This document shows, piece by piece, positions 9,542 through 21,240 of a DNA stretch of 64,000 nucleotides (its first letter is position 1; the number at the start of each line of letters is the position of its first letter). The notes beneath the pieces are model-generated. The model made no database searches, had not been told where the DNA came from, and saw nothing but the letters and a program-made list of their open reading frames with translations. Made by a program: the position numbers and the translations under genes. Source of the DNA: Labia minor (lineage: Eukaryota > Arthropoda > Insecta > Dermaptera > Spongiphoridae); the NCBI GenBank assembly GCA_963082975.1, contig OY720344.1, positions 74,016,053 through 74,080,052 of the forward strand. The letters are read 5' to 3'.

Positions 9542-10635
9542 CAGTGGTACCTCGACATACGAGCTTAATTCGTTCCAAGACCTTGCTCGTATCTCAAATT
9601 GTTCGTATCTCAAAGCACTTCGTGCCATTAAAACTAATAGAAAAGCTTTTAATCCGTTCCAGTCCCCAAAAATCACCTTAGTTTTGTTTTTTGTATGCTA
9701 TTTTGAATCAAACAAATGTCTTTACGAGAAGGAACATTTATTTAAAAACAACAAAAATAATGGGAACATTTGAATAAATAAAAATAAGAAGAATTTAAAC
9801 AAAAACTTAAATATCATCGCTTGTCTTTGCTTTTTTCGCCTCCTTGCTCATCTTGTTCTGCAAAGTGTTTTACAAAATTGTCTAAGGAAGTTTATTTTTT
9901 CCTCCCCTTCAGGGTATTTCGAAAATGATTGAGACAGGTTTCGTTAAATAATTCCGAAGCCCGACCAATTGCAACCTTTTCGGGGTGGTTTTTATTTACA
10001 AATTCAACAATTTTCTCCCACATTCCTAGGATCTCTTTAATTTCTTTTGAAGAGATAACATTTTCTGTTTCTGGCGCCTCTTCAGAAACTGTGTTTTCTT
10101 GGGTCACAACATCATTCTGTGTTTGTAGGTTTTGTAACTCTTCAGTTGTAAGCTCCTCAAAATGTTACTCGACGAGTTCGTTTACATCATTTTCATCGAC
10201 TTCTAGACCCAAAGATTTTCCCAAAGAAACAATCTCTTCTATTTCTGACACTTGAGATTCAGATTCTGCAATGATCCTTTCAGTTACAGCGTCAGGCCAT
10301 AGCTTTTTCCATGCAGAAATTAATGTTCTTTTTGTGACACCCAGCCAGGCCTGATCAATAATTCTTAGACATGTCACTATGTTAAAATGGTCTTTCCAAA
10401 ACTCTCGAAGGGTCAGGTTTGTACTATCCGTCACTTCAAAGCATTTGCGGAACATGTGCTTTGTGTACAGCTTCTTAAAATTAGAAATGCGGGGGCAAAT
10501 TGGTGCCGTGTGCATCGTCACGGGGTGCTCGTATCTCAAATCTTGCTCGTATCTCAAAGCAAAATATCGGTCGGTTGGAGGCTCGTATCTCAAAACACTC
10601 GTATGTTGGGGCACTCGTATGTCGAGGTACCACTG
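9542..10635 (-). mobile_element. pogo/Tigger element, internally deleted
   Basis: Ends CAGTGGTACCTCGACATACG and its perfect inverse at the right. TA target duplications lie at 9540-9541 and 10636-10637. Repeats of 'CTCGTATCTCAAA' line both ends. It is inserted in a Helentron-1 copy and is therefore younger. It keeps the 3' third of a transposase gene. Confidence 0.92.
9892..10614 (-). pseudogene. Tigger transposase C-terminal region with one nonsense codon
   Basis: One reading frame runs from about 10480 to 9892 with a single in-frame stop at 10165-10167. Conserved Tigger C-terminal segments appear in order: FKKLYTKHMFRKCFEV, LTLREFWKDHFNI, then WLGVTKRTLISAWKKLWPD. An acidic stretch, GLEVDENDVNELVE and KEIKEILGMWEKIVEFV follow. 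The first ~45 residues of the open frame derive from terminal-repeat sequence (RYEQDLRYEH), so the apparent start is spurious. The HTH and most of the DDE domain are deleted. The gene is inactive but little decayed. Confidence 0.85.
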
Positions 10636-10809
10636 TATATTATAAATAAAATAAAATTAAAAATGTTTATATTTATTATTTATGTATCCATATCTGTTTT
10701 TTATTACATTAATAGATATATTAAAATTATTTGAAATTGTTTCTGTTGCTGGAAATTAATTTTCTTCAAACCGTCGGTCGGTTCGGACCTGGCCACAGGT
10801 CAACTTATT

Positions 10810-12702
10810 TATTTACTGTGATTATTTAAAAATAAATAAATTTCTAAAAGAATAATGAGGTCTAAATACACTTGTCATTTTAATTTAATTATTTTTTTTA
10901 ATTTTTATGAACTTAAAAATATTTCAGTTTCGTTTAAGTTGCTGTAACTTGTCCTTACACTCCTGACCTAGCCTTAAATTTAAAATGATAATATTATATC
11001 GTCATATATATATTCCACTTTTGTTCAATAAAATTATTATGTTACTATTATACTATACTGGACTATTCTTACTTTCCTATCACCTCAAAAAAAAAAAAAA
11101 AGACAAACAAACCATTCTCGCTGTCATAATGCTTGATTGTATTAACATATATAATTTAAAAAATTATTTTCTTCTAATATTTTTTAAAATATATTTACTT
11201 TATATTTAAATTACAATTAATCACTTAATCAAAAAAATTATCAATATGTTTGAATAAAGTATGTATCCATTATTTTTTAGGATTATAATTCTTATTATTT
11301 TACTTACTTTTAGGTTTTTAGGCAGATTCTCTCTCTTTTGGATTTTTAAAAAATAACGGTTTAAAATATTTTCTACTCAAGAACTACTGGAGTTGGGGTC
11401 TGAAACTAACATTGGTGAAACAAGATAATATCCGGGGAATTTGAGTTCATTGATGGATAGGAACCAAAGTTATTGAGAATCAGAAGTTCCAGAGACTTTA
11501 GATATATGATAGGGGAAGAATTAAAAATTAGTGACAAAAATAAGTTTTAAAATTTTTTGTATTTTGAAATTTTTTCTGAAATTAAACAAATAATAAATTA
11601 CATTGAACTGATAACTTTCAAATGAATCAGACAACTGTTTACCCTGTTTACAAGGTGGTCTCGTTTAGCCACCGAGCGTCGCTTGTATATATCTTGAATA
11701 AAACAGATGCAATATCTTTTTTTTTATTACAACGATCAAAAATTTTCGAATAGAAAAAATATCCATAAAACTATCAAACTATAGATTCAATGGAGCGTAT
11801 AACAAAAGCTAGTCAATATGAAAGGGTGCATCTGAAACCATAAAAATTTATGTTATGTGATGACGTAATATATTATCTTTTTCACTTCAAATTAATAAAT
11901 TATCTATTGTTATCGGCATAGTCCACTAGGATCTCTTTCTTATCATCATTCCTTTCAATAACACCTCCAAGCATACGGACATAATAATATAATCATGAAC
12001 TTTGCCAAATTATCAAAGTTATGCTTTTAATTGATTACATTCCTCTTGAGTCATTATTCATCAATTTACATCCACTTTGAAAGAGCAGCAAAATATATTG
12101 AAAACCCTCTCAACCAACTTTCCAATTAAACATTCATCTATTAAATCTATTTGAGAAGATACTTGTAATGTATACTAATCTTATTGATTAAGAATTTATG
12201 AGCGACAAACATGATTAAACTTAATTAACAAAAATCGGGATTCATCTTAGTATTTCTAAAGAATTGTCATTTAGTAATACTTACCAAACTTTCCAAAACT
12301 ACTCAATCATTCTCTGTCATTAAGAGAAAGCTTTATTTATCTTTTTTACAACGATAAAGTGAAACATCATAGAACAAATTTAAACTGAAGATACAATTGC
12401 AAACATTGATTAATCAATACTACAGAATTTACCTTACTGTCCAGACTTGGCTGGTATTGTCATAAAAGAATTAGATTTTGCTGGAGATTATGTGATGAAA
12501 TAAATTGATCTACATTTGGAATTTTCAACAAAATTACATATTTTAATAATCACTATATTTAAAAATAAAAATGGATTATATGAAATTCATAATAAACGCA
12601 CAATAATTCATTTTTATTAGAATTAAGAATTAACTTAAACAAATTATTTATCAGAATATTCTTCTGTGTTTTTTTTAAGTTAAACATTTGGACTGTTTAA
12701 TA
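10810..12702. other. Unassigned AT-rich DNA
   Basis: No element ends recognised. A short GC-richer patch near 11640-11690 ('ccaccgagcgtcgcttg') has no assignable origin. Confidence 0.5.
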
Positions 12703-12943
12703 AAATAATGGTAGTTGTTTAGTCTAACCAATATATGATCGATTTTGATAAAACTTTACCAGTAGATTCCTTTTTTGATTCAAACCAACTTTCCTAAAGC
12801 ATTATGTGGTGGTCGCTTCTAGTTTAAGAGATAAAAATTATTAAAGTTTGCATATAAACTAGTTATGAATCAAAAAAGGAATCCACTGGTAAAGTTTTAG
12901 CAAAATCCATCATACATTACACTAAACAATTACCGAAATAATG
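12703..12943. mobile_element. Fold-back MITE (family FB-A), short copy
   Basis: Inverted arms of about 80-100 bp: left 'aaaactttaccagtagattc' is mirrored by right 'gaatccactggtaaagtttt'. The outer ends read 'aataatggtagttgtttag' and its inverse. The inner sequence 'cttctagtttaagagataaa' matches the family copies at 26.3 and 59.2 kb. Confidence 0.75.
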
Positions 12944-13475
12944 TTAAAAAATAAATAAAAAAAAATTCAAATTAATTTTGTTGAAAATACAATTAATGGA
13001 TCTTAAATTAATAATGTATTTGACTTTAATGATACAATTAAAGGGATGGGATCAAAATTGTTTCGTTTAATTTCATTCAGGTGACTTTGACCTCAGAAAT
13101 GAACTTTGTGGTTGACCAGAATCAATGCCCAATAATGATAAACGAAAGGTCACCATTGAATCTTATCCGCTTCTAAGTAATTATAAATGATCATAATAGA
13201 TTAAAATAATTCATAATCATTGTATTTATATCAAACAAATTGGCCTTTTTTTCTACACATTGCTTTTTGACGATACTTAATATATTTTTATATAATATGT
13301 TATATATATTAATGTATTTTATTATTCATACTTCTCAGAAGATAAAGTTAAAAAAAAAAAGAAAAATGATTTATGGGATTTTTAAATCAACCAACTGGAG
13401 AATTAAATGTTTCATAAATAAATAATCATGTATTCTGTATTGTGTTAGTTGCAGGCCGTTAAGGCAGCAATATTT
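12944..13475. other. Unassigned AT-rich DNA
   Basis: No feature recognised; the single short frame is AT-rich low complexity. Confidence 0.5.
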
Positions 13476-13782
13476 TTACCGACCGACGATAGTAAGGGAG
13501 GTATTGTTTTCACACCAAATTTCACATGTGGAGATTTTTACATATCTCCACGAATCATGCATTTTCTAAACAGAAAAAAGTATTTTTAGCATGATGTCTG
13601 TCCGTCCGTCCGTATAGATGTGTACAGCCTGAACGGCTCAACCGATTTTGATGAAATTTGGTATATTTACTTAATGCATCAGTGGGATGAATTGATCAAC
13701 TTTTGGTGCAATTCCGGAAACCGGAAGTGGTAGTATTAGCGGTCGACGATAGGAAGGAAAGGGTTATTTTCACACCAAAGGA
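13476..13782 (+). mobile_element. Helentron-1 copy 3, 5' half only
   Basis: Has the 5' subterminal repeat ACCGACCGACG and a very short CCGT array (about 13596-13614). It then matches copy 1 up to 'cacaccaaagga' and breaks off near 13782. The 3' hairpin end is missing. It faces an older inverted 5' half at 13919-14172. Confidence 0.85.
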
Positions 13783-13918
13783 TTAATTACTTCTGTAGAA
13801 CATATAATATTCAAGAAGTAGTTTAATAAAAACAAAGGTTTTGGAGACCTTTAATGAATCAGGTTGATTCCAGGGTGAAATATTTTCCGACATTGAATAT
13901 AAAATTAATACTTTGTAA

Positions 13919-14172
13919 ACTACCACTTACGGTTTCCAGATATACACCAAAAGTTGATGAATTCATCGAACTGATGCATTAATGAAATATACCTAATTTT
14001 ATCAAAATCCGTTGAGCTGATCAACCTGTACGCGTCTATAAGGACGGACGGACTGACATCATGCTAAAAATTCTTTTTTCTGTTAAGAAAATGCATGATT
14101 CGTGGAGATATGTAAATATCTCCAGATGTGAAATTTGTTGTGAAAATACTCCCTTACTATTGTCGGTCGATA
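13919..14172 (-). mobile_element. Helentron-1 relic, inverted 5' half
   Basis: Inverted and visibly diverged. The sequence runs from 'aactaccacttacggtttcc' to 'tattgtcggtcgataaaaat', its 5' terminus. Only two CCGT-type units remain. It has many more substitutions than copies 1, 4, 5 and 6, so it is older. Confidence 0.8.
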
Positions 14173-14295
14173 AAAATTCGATAAGTAATTTATATCTAAT
14201 TCCATTCTTAGTTTTTTACTAAATAAATCGGAAGAGAAGCATCGATTATTATATAATGTATATAGGTATTTATATACAGTGTATTCCAAAAATAT

Positions 14296-14971
14296 AATAA
14301 GTTGACCTGTGGCCAGGTCCGAACCGACCGACGGTTTGAAATAAATTAATTTCCAGCTACAGAAACAATTTCAAATAATTTTCATATATCTATTAATGTA
14401 ATAAAAAACAGATATGGATACATAAATAATAAATATAAACATTTTTAATTTTATTTTATTTATAATATATATGTAAGACCAGGCTGTGACGTCATGAATG
14501 GCTGGATGACGTCATATAATTTTAAATCAATAAAAAACTAATAAATATGATTTTTCTCGAGGATAAAACCAATGCAGAGTGCATGATTCGTGGTGATATG
14601 TAAAAAAATCTCCTTATGTGAAATTTGGTACGAAAATAACCCTTCCCTTCTTATCGTCGATCGCTAATACTACCACTTCCGGTTTCCGGATTTGCACCAA
14701 AAGTTGATCAATTCATCCCACTGATGCATTAAGTAAATATACCAAATTTCATCCAAATCGGTTGAGCCGTTCAGGCTGTACACATCTATACGGACGGACA
14801 GACGGACGGACAGACGGACGGACAGACGGACGGACAGACGGACGGACAGACATCATGCTAAAAATACCTTTTTCTGTTTAGAAAATGCATGATTCGTGGA
14901 GATATGTAAAAATCTCCACATGTGAAATTTGGTGTGAAAACAATACCTCCCTTACTATCGTCGGTCGGTAA
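14296..14971 (-). mobile_element. Helentron-1 copy 4, full length, inverted
   Basis: Read on the minus strand it starts ACCGACCGACG, has a long CCGT/CTGT array (about 14791-14849), paired TGACGTCA sites, the CGTCGGTCGGT repeat, the GACCTG/CAGGTC hairpin and AACTTATT. It retains the ~10 bp lost in copies 1, 3, 5 and 6, so it belongs with copy 2 to the longer subfamily. Confidence 0.88.
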
Positions 14972-14989
14972 AAACAAGTTTTTAGGCCT

Positions 14990-15370
14990 TGTAGGGTACA
15001 TCACAAGGATCGACCTTTAAATACCTGGAAACACTTTTCTGTAGGATATGGCATATTGGAAAAAAACCAGAAATATGTTGAACTAAACCTTACAGATAAG
15101 AAAGATGAAGAATTGATAAGAAAGGTTTTGTCGGAATTAATTAATAAATAAGCACCGGAGACTGCTGGAGGAAATAAAAAAATACCTTTCAGTCGATGAT
15201 TGTATTCATATTCAATATTCAAAAGGAAACCACTTGAATTCAATGCCGATAAATAATGAAGATGAAAGGATAGTGACTTGGTGACTAGTAATACATAGTT
15301 ATATAGGTCAAACGTTGGTAAATTGCAAAAGAGACGGCACAAGCAGTAAACAGTTCTACATCGCTCGTAA
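14990..15370 (+). pseudogene. Possible coding relic, unidentified
   Basis: The plus strand reads RPLNTWKHFSVGYGILEKNQ, then LTDKKDEELIRKVLSELINK and a stop, then KKIPFSRRLYSYSIFKRKP in the same frame. Codon use is more protein-like than the surrounding AT-rich DNA. I do not recognise the family. It starts directly beside Helentron-1 copy 4. It may be chance. Confidence 0.2.
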
Positions 15371-15747
15371 TTTGGTTTTAATAGTTAAGCTTTATTAGCG
15401 ATCTTAACTTTCGGATAATGAAAATGAATTACTTTACTAACTCAATTCAACTTGGCTTTGAATCAAAGTCAATGGGAAAGGCGAAAATGAACAAAAAGTA
15501 ATATTAATAATCGCGAAATTTAATGGGAAAACCGTATGATATTATTTTAACTTTATATGAATATTTTTATAAAATTATTTTATCTCAGGATAGGATATTT
15601 TCAAAATTAGGATAAATTAAGATTCGAACAAATTTAATATTTTAACTATTTACATAGATAACCAAACAAAATTGTATAATTTATAATTTAAGATTGTCCT
15701 AAAATCTAATCATAATGGATTTTATTTTATTTTAATGATTTTTAATA

Positions 15748-15945
15748 TTAATTTTAAACTGGAGAATGAAATATTTAAATATTGACTCTTTATATATTTT
15801 TAAACTGTTTAGACTTAATATTATTTCATTTATTATAAATTATTATCATGTTAATTTTAAACTGGACAATGAAATATTTAAATATTGTCCCTTTATTTAT
15901 TTTTAAACTGTTTAGACTTAATATTATATCATTTATTATAAAATC
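15748..15945. repeat. 103-bp tandem duplication
   Basis: Two direct copies start 'ttaattttaaactgga' at 15748 and about 15851. They share 'gaatgaaatatttaaatatt' or a near match, then 'aaactgtttagacttaata'. A few substitutions separate them. Confidence 0.8.
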
Positions 15946-16255
15946 ATTTTATTATAAATAATTTTTTTTTAAATAGATACCTTTATCAAGTAATTGATAG
16001 ATTAGAAAATTGATTAATTTTGAATGAGGCTAATTATCTGTTTCACTTATTAACTCATCAAAGGAGAATGTATTAAGAAATTTACAATAATCTTCATATA
16101 ACAGTGAAGAAAGGTTCTTCCCTTTCTAGCCAAAAATTGCAATTAAGAGTTGATTTTTTGTTGTTGTTCATTATTAAGTAAAAGTCAATTATTTTAACTA
16201 TTTGATGTCAATAATATACATTAACTTTGTATTATTTAAAAAAGAATTCATATTA
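15946..16255. other. Unassigned AT-rich DNA
   Basis: No feature recognised. Confidence 0.5.
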
Positions 16256-16672
16256 GGAGAAATTATTTTTTAATAATTTTACACGTTCGATTATGAAATT
16301 TCGGTCTCGACATTTTGGCGCCCATTCTGACGCGTTTTTCAAGAAAGTTTATTTAGGGGATTATTTTTTTGGGATTCTGGGTCTTAGCCTGTGTGACCAA
16401 GAGTCGATTTTGAGATTTTGCTCGAGGCTGTCGTCAGGACCAGTCGTGGGTCAGTGTCAGTGTTGGTGCCAATCATTCTTCTTAGCTTCGGAACAAATTA
16501 AGTCCAAAATCATTCACCCATTCAATCTAAAAACCCAACGTCGACAGACGTCCCACAAATTTCTCTTCTAAATATACTCTCCTGAAAATGGCACCGAAGT
16601 GGTTGCCGAAACGTCGAGACCCAAATATCACTATCAAACGTGAAAATAACCCAGAAATAATTTCTCATAATA
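16256..16672. mobile_element. Fold-back MITE (family FB-B), long copy
   Basis: The left arm 'agaaattatttttt...ggtctcgacattttggcgcc' is mirrored at the right by 'ggcaccgaagtggttgccga aacgtcgagac' and then 'cccagaaataatttct'. The arms are roughly 80 bp. The interior is GC-richer than the surroundings, and an open frame (16293-16571) runs through it without recognisable domains. Related copies lie at 41469, 59118 and 63656. Confidence 0.7.
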
Positions 16673-17588
16673 ATAAAAACACACGAACAAACCTAAATGA
16701 ACAAATATATATATATATATAAACATATCTATCATTCTATTAAATATTTTAATAATATATAATTATTATTATTGCGATTTTATTTAATTTCACAAGTCAG
16801 TGGAGTACCTTAAGTTTGACCCATTCATACATTGAATTTTCAATAAATTTTAATTTTACCTTGAAATTTAACGTATATTTAATATTAAATTTAAATATAA
16901 ATTGAAGGATATTTATTATTTATTGAAAATCAAAAAAAAAAAAAAATTGAAATTAACTGAATATCGTAAATATTATTTGTTTATTAACTGAACACATAAT
17001 CATATATTTAAACTTATTAAGATTAAATTTAATTAAAAACACGTATTCAATAAAAAATTTAAAATAATTGTGATATTTTTGTTTACATATACATCACATA
17101 TTTTTGCTCCTATAATAAATTAAAAATTAAAATAAAATGCACTTTTAAATTTAATTTTCCTTGTCTTATAGTAAATTTTTTTATATAGCCTTATCAACAT
17201 CTATTGCACCTGTAATAACTTGTTTAATAGGCAACATAGCCAGATTACTTATCTTAGTGTAAATAGATTTTACGACAAAGTACACCAAGCAAGAAAAGAG
17301 TCTCAAATCATCCTAATAGCCATGTTGAACTTGAAAATTATTATTTTTTTTATTTTAAGTTTATATATAATCATTTTATAATTAAATAAATTATTATTAT
17401 TAAATTATTATTATGATTAATTATGATTCATTTTAATTAATATTAATTAAATATAAATTGTATAGAAATGTAACAACTAAAATACTTATAATATAATTAA
17501 TTGTATATAATTATAATATATATATTTGACGAACAGAAAGTGAGAGATTTAAAATAAATAAGTAAATATTTTTCCTTGTACTCTATAT
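16673..17588. other. Unassigned AT-rich DNA
   Basis: Contains a (TA)n tract near 16706. No gene or element ends recognised. Confidence 0.5.
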
Positions 17589-17861
17589 CAGGAGTCGGCA
17601 TCCTTTTTCAATTGCCGGGCACATTTCTGAAATAATATAACAGGGATAGGCGCACTTGGTGATACTTGTTAGAGCCTTATTGAAAAAATTGAAAAAATAT
17701 CGAAAATGTTTAAGAGCATGATCGCAAAAATATTTTACCTTTTTTTTAGACCTATATTGGAAAATCGAAAATGTTACCTTTTTTTGTGCCATGACTTTAA
17801 ATTAATATTATACTTAGTAATTTGAATGCCGGCACTTGAAAATGGCTTCGCGGGCACTAGG
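17589..17861. mobile_element. Probable hAT MITE, decayed right end
   Basis: The left end CAGGAGTCGGCATCC, followed by 'ttttcaattgccgggca', has the form of many hAT termini. The right side keeps 'tgccggcacttg' and 'cttcgcgggcac' as the inverse subterminal part, but the terminal bases and an 8-bp duplication are not recognisable. The enclosed short minus-strand frame is Lys/Phe-rich and unassigned. Confidence 0.45.
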
Positions 17862-18430
17862 TATATTATATTATATCCTTACGTTAATAGTTTTTTAGTT
17901 GTAAGTTTTTATAATATTATAATTAATTTATTATATGGTATTAATTGAATTTCATCCTTGATATTAAATTCTTTATAATTTTTTTTATATTTTAATATAT
18001 ATAATAAAAATTAATAATATTTATATTTTATTTAACATTATCATTTCTTTTCTTTTATATTAAATTAATATTAAAATTAAATTAAAAATGATATCTATTA
18101 ATTTAAATTGTGTATACTATGTTAATATATTTCTTTTGGCATTGTGAATTGGACTTTGCAGAACAATTCGTTTGGCTAAAATATATTTTTCCATGAACCG
18201 ATATCCTTCCATGCGTTCTTTGATAATTAAATAAAAAACAAAAATCAAAGAAAATATATTTTATTCTTTAGTTTGCTTTCACCAGTGGATAAGTCAAGAC
18301 TAGATAAGTTCGCTGTGGGACTGGTGGTAAATAATTAATAACTCTTTTTAATTATTAATATTAATTAATTAAGTTATTTATTTTTATTCTCTTTCACTCT
18401 TTCTCAATATATATTTATATAATATATATA
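17862..18430. other. Unassigned AT-rich DNA
   Basis: No feature recognised. Confidence 0.5.
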
Positions 18431-18642
18431 GGGTAAACGTACCAGTAGTTGACCACTGTACCAGTAATTGCCCATTTGATCGATTTTTTATTAAAATAAG
18501 TTTTTTAATTTTTCTGATTCATTGTTAAGCAATCCGTATCGATATCTCGTGCTTAATTTGAAATTAAAAAGCATATTTTGATAAAAAATCTATCAAATGC
18601 TCAATTACTGGCACAGTGGCCCACCACTGGTACGTTTATACC
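18431..18642. mobile_element. 212-bp inverted-repeat MITE
   Basis: The left end GGGTAAACGTACCAGTAGTT and the right end, read inward, GGTATAAACGTACCAGTGGTGG form long inverted arms. They continue through 'ccactgtaccagtaattg' and 'catttgat'. Arm divergence is modest. The target duplication is not clear in the TA-rich flanks. Confidence 0.75.
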
Positions 18643-19320
18643 TTACTTAAATAATAAAATTTATTTCTATTTAAATTAGATTTTTATTATTTTTTATCAA
18701 TTCTTTTTGTTTATAAAATTGCATTGCTAAATTAATTATCAGAATAAAGTTATTCTAATATTAATTTTAACATGTTTAGATAATATCTAATAAAGGTACC
18801 ATAAAAATATTTCACCCTTGAGAAACTGAAATTAATTTTGTAATAAAGTTGGAAATCCCCCTCCTCTAAAATATAATCCTGCCTGTATTTCTATCGTGAA
18901 TATAAGAAGTTAATACCAAAAGCTTCTTTGTTTTTTTTTTTGTTTTTTTGCTTGACATCAAATAAAGTCCAGAGAAAAGTTTATTTATATTTATCGTTCA
19001 TATATTTTCATTCAAACACCACCTCCCCTCCCTTCTAACACATTTGCTTCTGTTTTTTTTTTATTAATATAGTCAGGTCGACACGCATAGCCATGGCCTT
19101 TCACAACCATTGGACTAACAGGTCAGGTTGCGAAGCCAGTTGATTCCACTATCGCGTTTCCTCTAATTACATATTCATTTCTATCTGCTAATAGTTTCAT
19201 AGGATTTGATCATAAATGTATAGACATATGTTCTATCCAGTAACATTAATTAATTATTATACATTGCAATTGATTAAAATATAATTAAATGAAAGTCATA
19301 CATACATATATAACATGCGA
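18643..19320. other. Unassigned AT-rich DNA
   Basis: A GC-richer patch at 19075-19160 next to a poly(T) tract could be a retroposed fragment, but no Pol III boxes are convincing. Confidence 0.4.
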
Positions 19321-19735
19321 GCACAGGACAATAAGTCCGTGACTTTTTGAATGAAACACAGGTTTATGGATAAAAAATTATTTTATTTTTCAATGTAGTC
19401 TCCTTTGAGCTCTATTCTTTCGTCAAAGTTTCTCCAATATTTTTATCCCTTCCAAAAAATAAAATTTGTCGAGGACATCAAAATAGATTTGTTTGTGAGT
19501 TGATTTCATCATTGGAATCAAATCTCTTTCTGCCGAGTCATTTCTTCAGGTTTGGAAACAAGAAATATACACTTTGGGTTAAATTTTCTTCACAAATCAC
19601 GTTTGGATGCCAAACAAAAACTAAAAGACCCAGCTGGTTCAAATTTCGACAAGAGTCAGCTGATAGTTGTATGCTGACAAGAGCAGTCATTTCATTTAAG
19701 AAGAAATTCAAAAAGTGAAGGACTTATTGATCTAT
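19321..19735 (-). mobile_element. mariner-family element, deletion relic
   Basis: The left end 'acaggacaataagtccgtga' and the right end 'gaaggacttattgatc' are inverted and match the better-preserved element at 52684-53155 in reverse orientation. The outermost bases and TA duplication have decayed. It carries the C-terminal part of a mariner transposase on the minus strand. Confidence 0.75.
19400..19580 (-). pseudogene. mariner transposase C-terminal fragment
   Basis: The minus strand reads RFDSNDEINSQTNLYFDVLD, then KFYFLEGIKILEKL, then after a frameshift a match to the usual 'TKCIEL.GDY.EK' ending. This is the region after the third catalytic Asp in DD34D mariner transposases. Frameshifts and loss of upstream sequence make it nonfunctional. 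Confidence 0.7.
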
Positions 19736-20790
19736 ATATATATATTATATAAAAAAAATCGCAAACTCCTATAAATCTCAATAAATAATTATTAATCATT
19801 AAAAATGATATTTTTTGTTTATCATATTGCTAAAGAATATTGATATTAATATAAAATTTATTAATTTGAATATATATAAATTACATAATTTTATTAAAAT
19901 AATAATAATAATAATAAAGGGGTAGCGGGTAGGTACTTTTCCATGGTCGTGGAGATTAGGCCTACTTCAGGAATGCGATCCTGCCCCCTCGCGACGCCTT
20001 GATCAGGGGGAAAATCAAGTCCCATCCTGTCATATCCTACCCAAACTTTTCCTTCTCCAGTTAATCCTTTTCTGGGTATACGTCACTGGAAAGCAAGAAA
20101 CCAGCCTGGTTATCAATTCTGTATCGTATGGTTGTGAAAACTGATTTGCCTTGGAAACAATTTCGGCTTTTTCGAATTTCAAGGCATTTCCATTAACCTG
20201 TTGTTTAATTGGATCTTATAAATTTTAAAATCAGTCTCAGGTATTGGGAAAATTCATGGTCTCTCCTTATCTAAGAAACTTTAAATTCCCAACATCCTGC
20301 GATTTTGCCTACCAAATTATTATATATAAATATAATCTGTGATTTCTCCTATTTTAGATAAATATTATTCAATTTTCTCTCTTTTTTTTTTTTTTTGTTG
20401 TCAATTTTATTTTAAAAATGGATCAATCAAATTAATACAACTAATATTTCCATTATTTATACAAATTGTTATTACTTTAATATAACATATAATTATAAAT
20501 AAATATTTTTTTTTATTTTTTTTTTATTGAATGTTTTTATGAATTTTCATTTAAAAATATTTGAGTAAATAGATAAGAAATTAACAACTGATTTGATCAG
20601 TTTTTTTTATTATATTCTTTATCTTTTAGATAAAGATTACTTAATAACGGTTTTTTTAATAATTGTGTATTATCTATACTACTTAAAAAGACTAAAAGAA
20701 AATAAACAACAAAAAAATAAAGAGAAATTATTTTAAATATTTACTTTTATTATATATAAAGGCTATTTTTAGAAATAATCCATTGAGTAT
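19736..20790. other. AT-rich DNA with a GC-richer dispersed repeat
   Basis: Positions 19919-20110, starting 'ggggtagcgggtaggtac', are GC-richer. They loosely resemble 6690-6830, and the phrase 'agtcccatcctgtc' recurs at 28729. This probably marks an old SINE or LINE tail. The rest is AT-rich with no feature. Confidence 0.4.
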
Positions 20791-20899
20791 ATAATATTTA
20801 TTTATTTATTTATTTTTTCATAAACAACGCACAATACAAAAAGGTTATTTGCAAGTAAAAAAAATGAGTAGTGAGTGGATTTTGGTTGAAATGTAAAAA

Positions 20900-21240
20900 A
20901 AAAGAATAATACAATAAAATTCCAAAAGTCCTTTACAAGATCAGCAAAAAGCTGTGGTGAACGGCCAGCTTTTCTACCTGCCCACTCACTGTTTGGGAGG
21001 AAATAAGCCCCAGAATAAACAGGCCACATCAGACGACGACAACGACAAAAGGGACCACCTTTCTTTCCGTTGGGGCTTCGTTCAGCAAAAGTTACAAGTG
21101 ATAAGCTTTTTGAGCCGATAGGGGAGACGGCGCCGTTGGTTACTGCATTGCAGATGCGCAAAAGCGCGAGGCGGCAGCTGGCAAAAAGGGCAGGAACAAG
21201 TGCCGGGCTCAGGAAGTTCTCTCTTCTCACTGAAAAGCAT
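20900..21240. other. GC-richer island, possible exon or promoter, unidentified
   Basis: The base composition is clearly higher in GC than the flanks, with several CpGs (ggcgccgttgg, gcgcgaggcgg). Open frames exist on both strands: minus 20802-21251 (149 codons) and plus 21070-21309. Neither shows a domain I recognise. The last third of the minus frame is Phe-rich AT sequence. No transposon ends are visible around it. It is the best candidate in the window for non-transposon functional sequence, but this rests only on composition. Confidence 0.3.

Larger units (their letters stand above)
9063..10809 (+). mobile_element. Helentron-type element (family 1), copy 2, split by Tigger
   Basis: Starts ACCGACCGACG after a T run and ends CGTCGGTCGGT, the GACCTG/CAGGTC hairpin and AACTTATT, as in copy 1. 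It keeps the sequence 'aaatttcacatgagaag' near 9384 that copies 1, 5 and 6 lack. It is interrupted at 9542-10635 by a Tigger element at a TA inside the conserved 'gcatatatattataa' segment. The Helentron part is about 650 bp. Confidence 0.85.

Noticed and set aside
9929-10255. 108-codon plus-strand frame (Ser-rich)
   Set aside because: It is the antisense of the Tigger transposase remnant.
10379-10734. Two plus-strand frames of 88 and 115 codons
   Set aside because: Antisense of Tigger plus terminal-repeat and Helentron sequence.
16293-16571. 92-codon frame in the FB-B element
   Set aside because: Lies inside inverted-repeat DNA, has no recognised domain and is not shared as a frame by other copies.
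19075-19165. Possible SINE head near a poly(T) tract
   Set aside because: A- and B-box matches were too weak and no second copy was seen.
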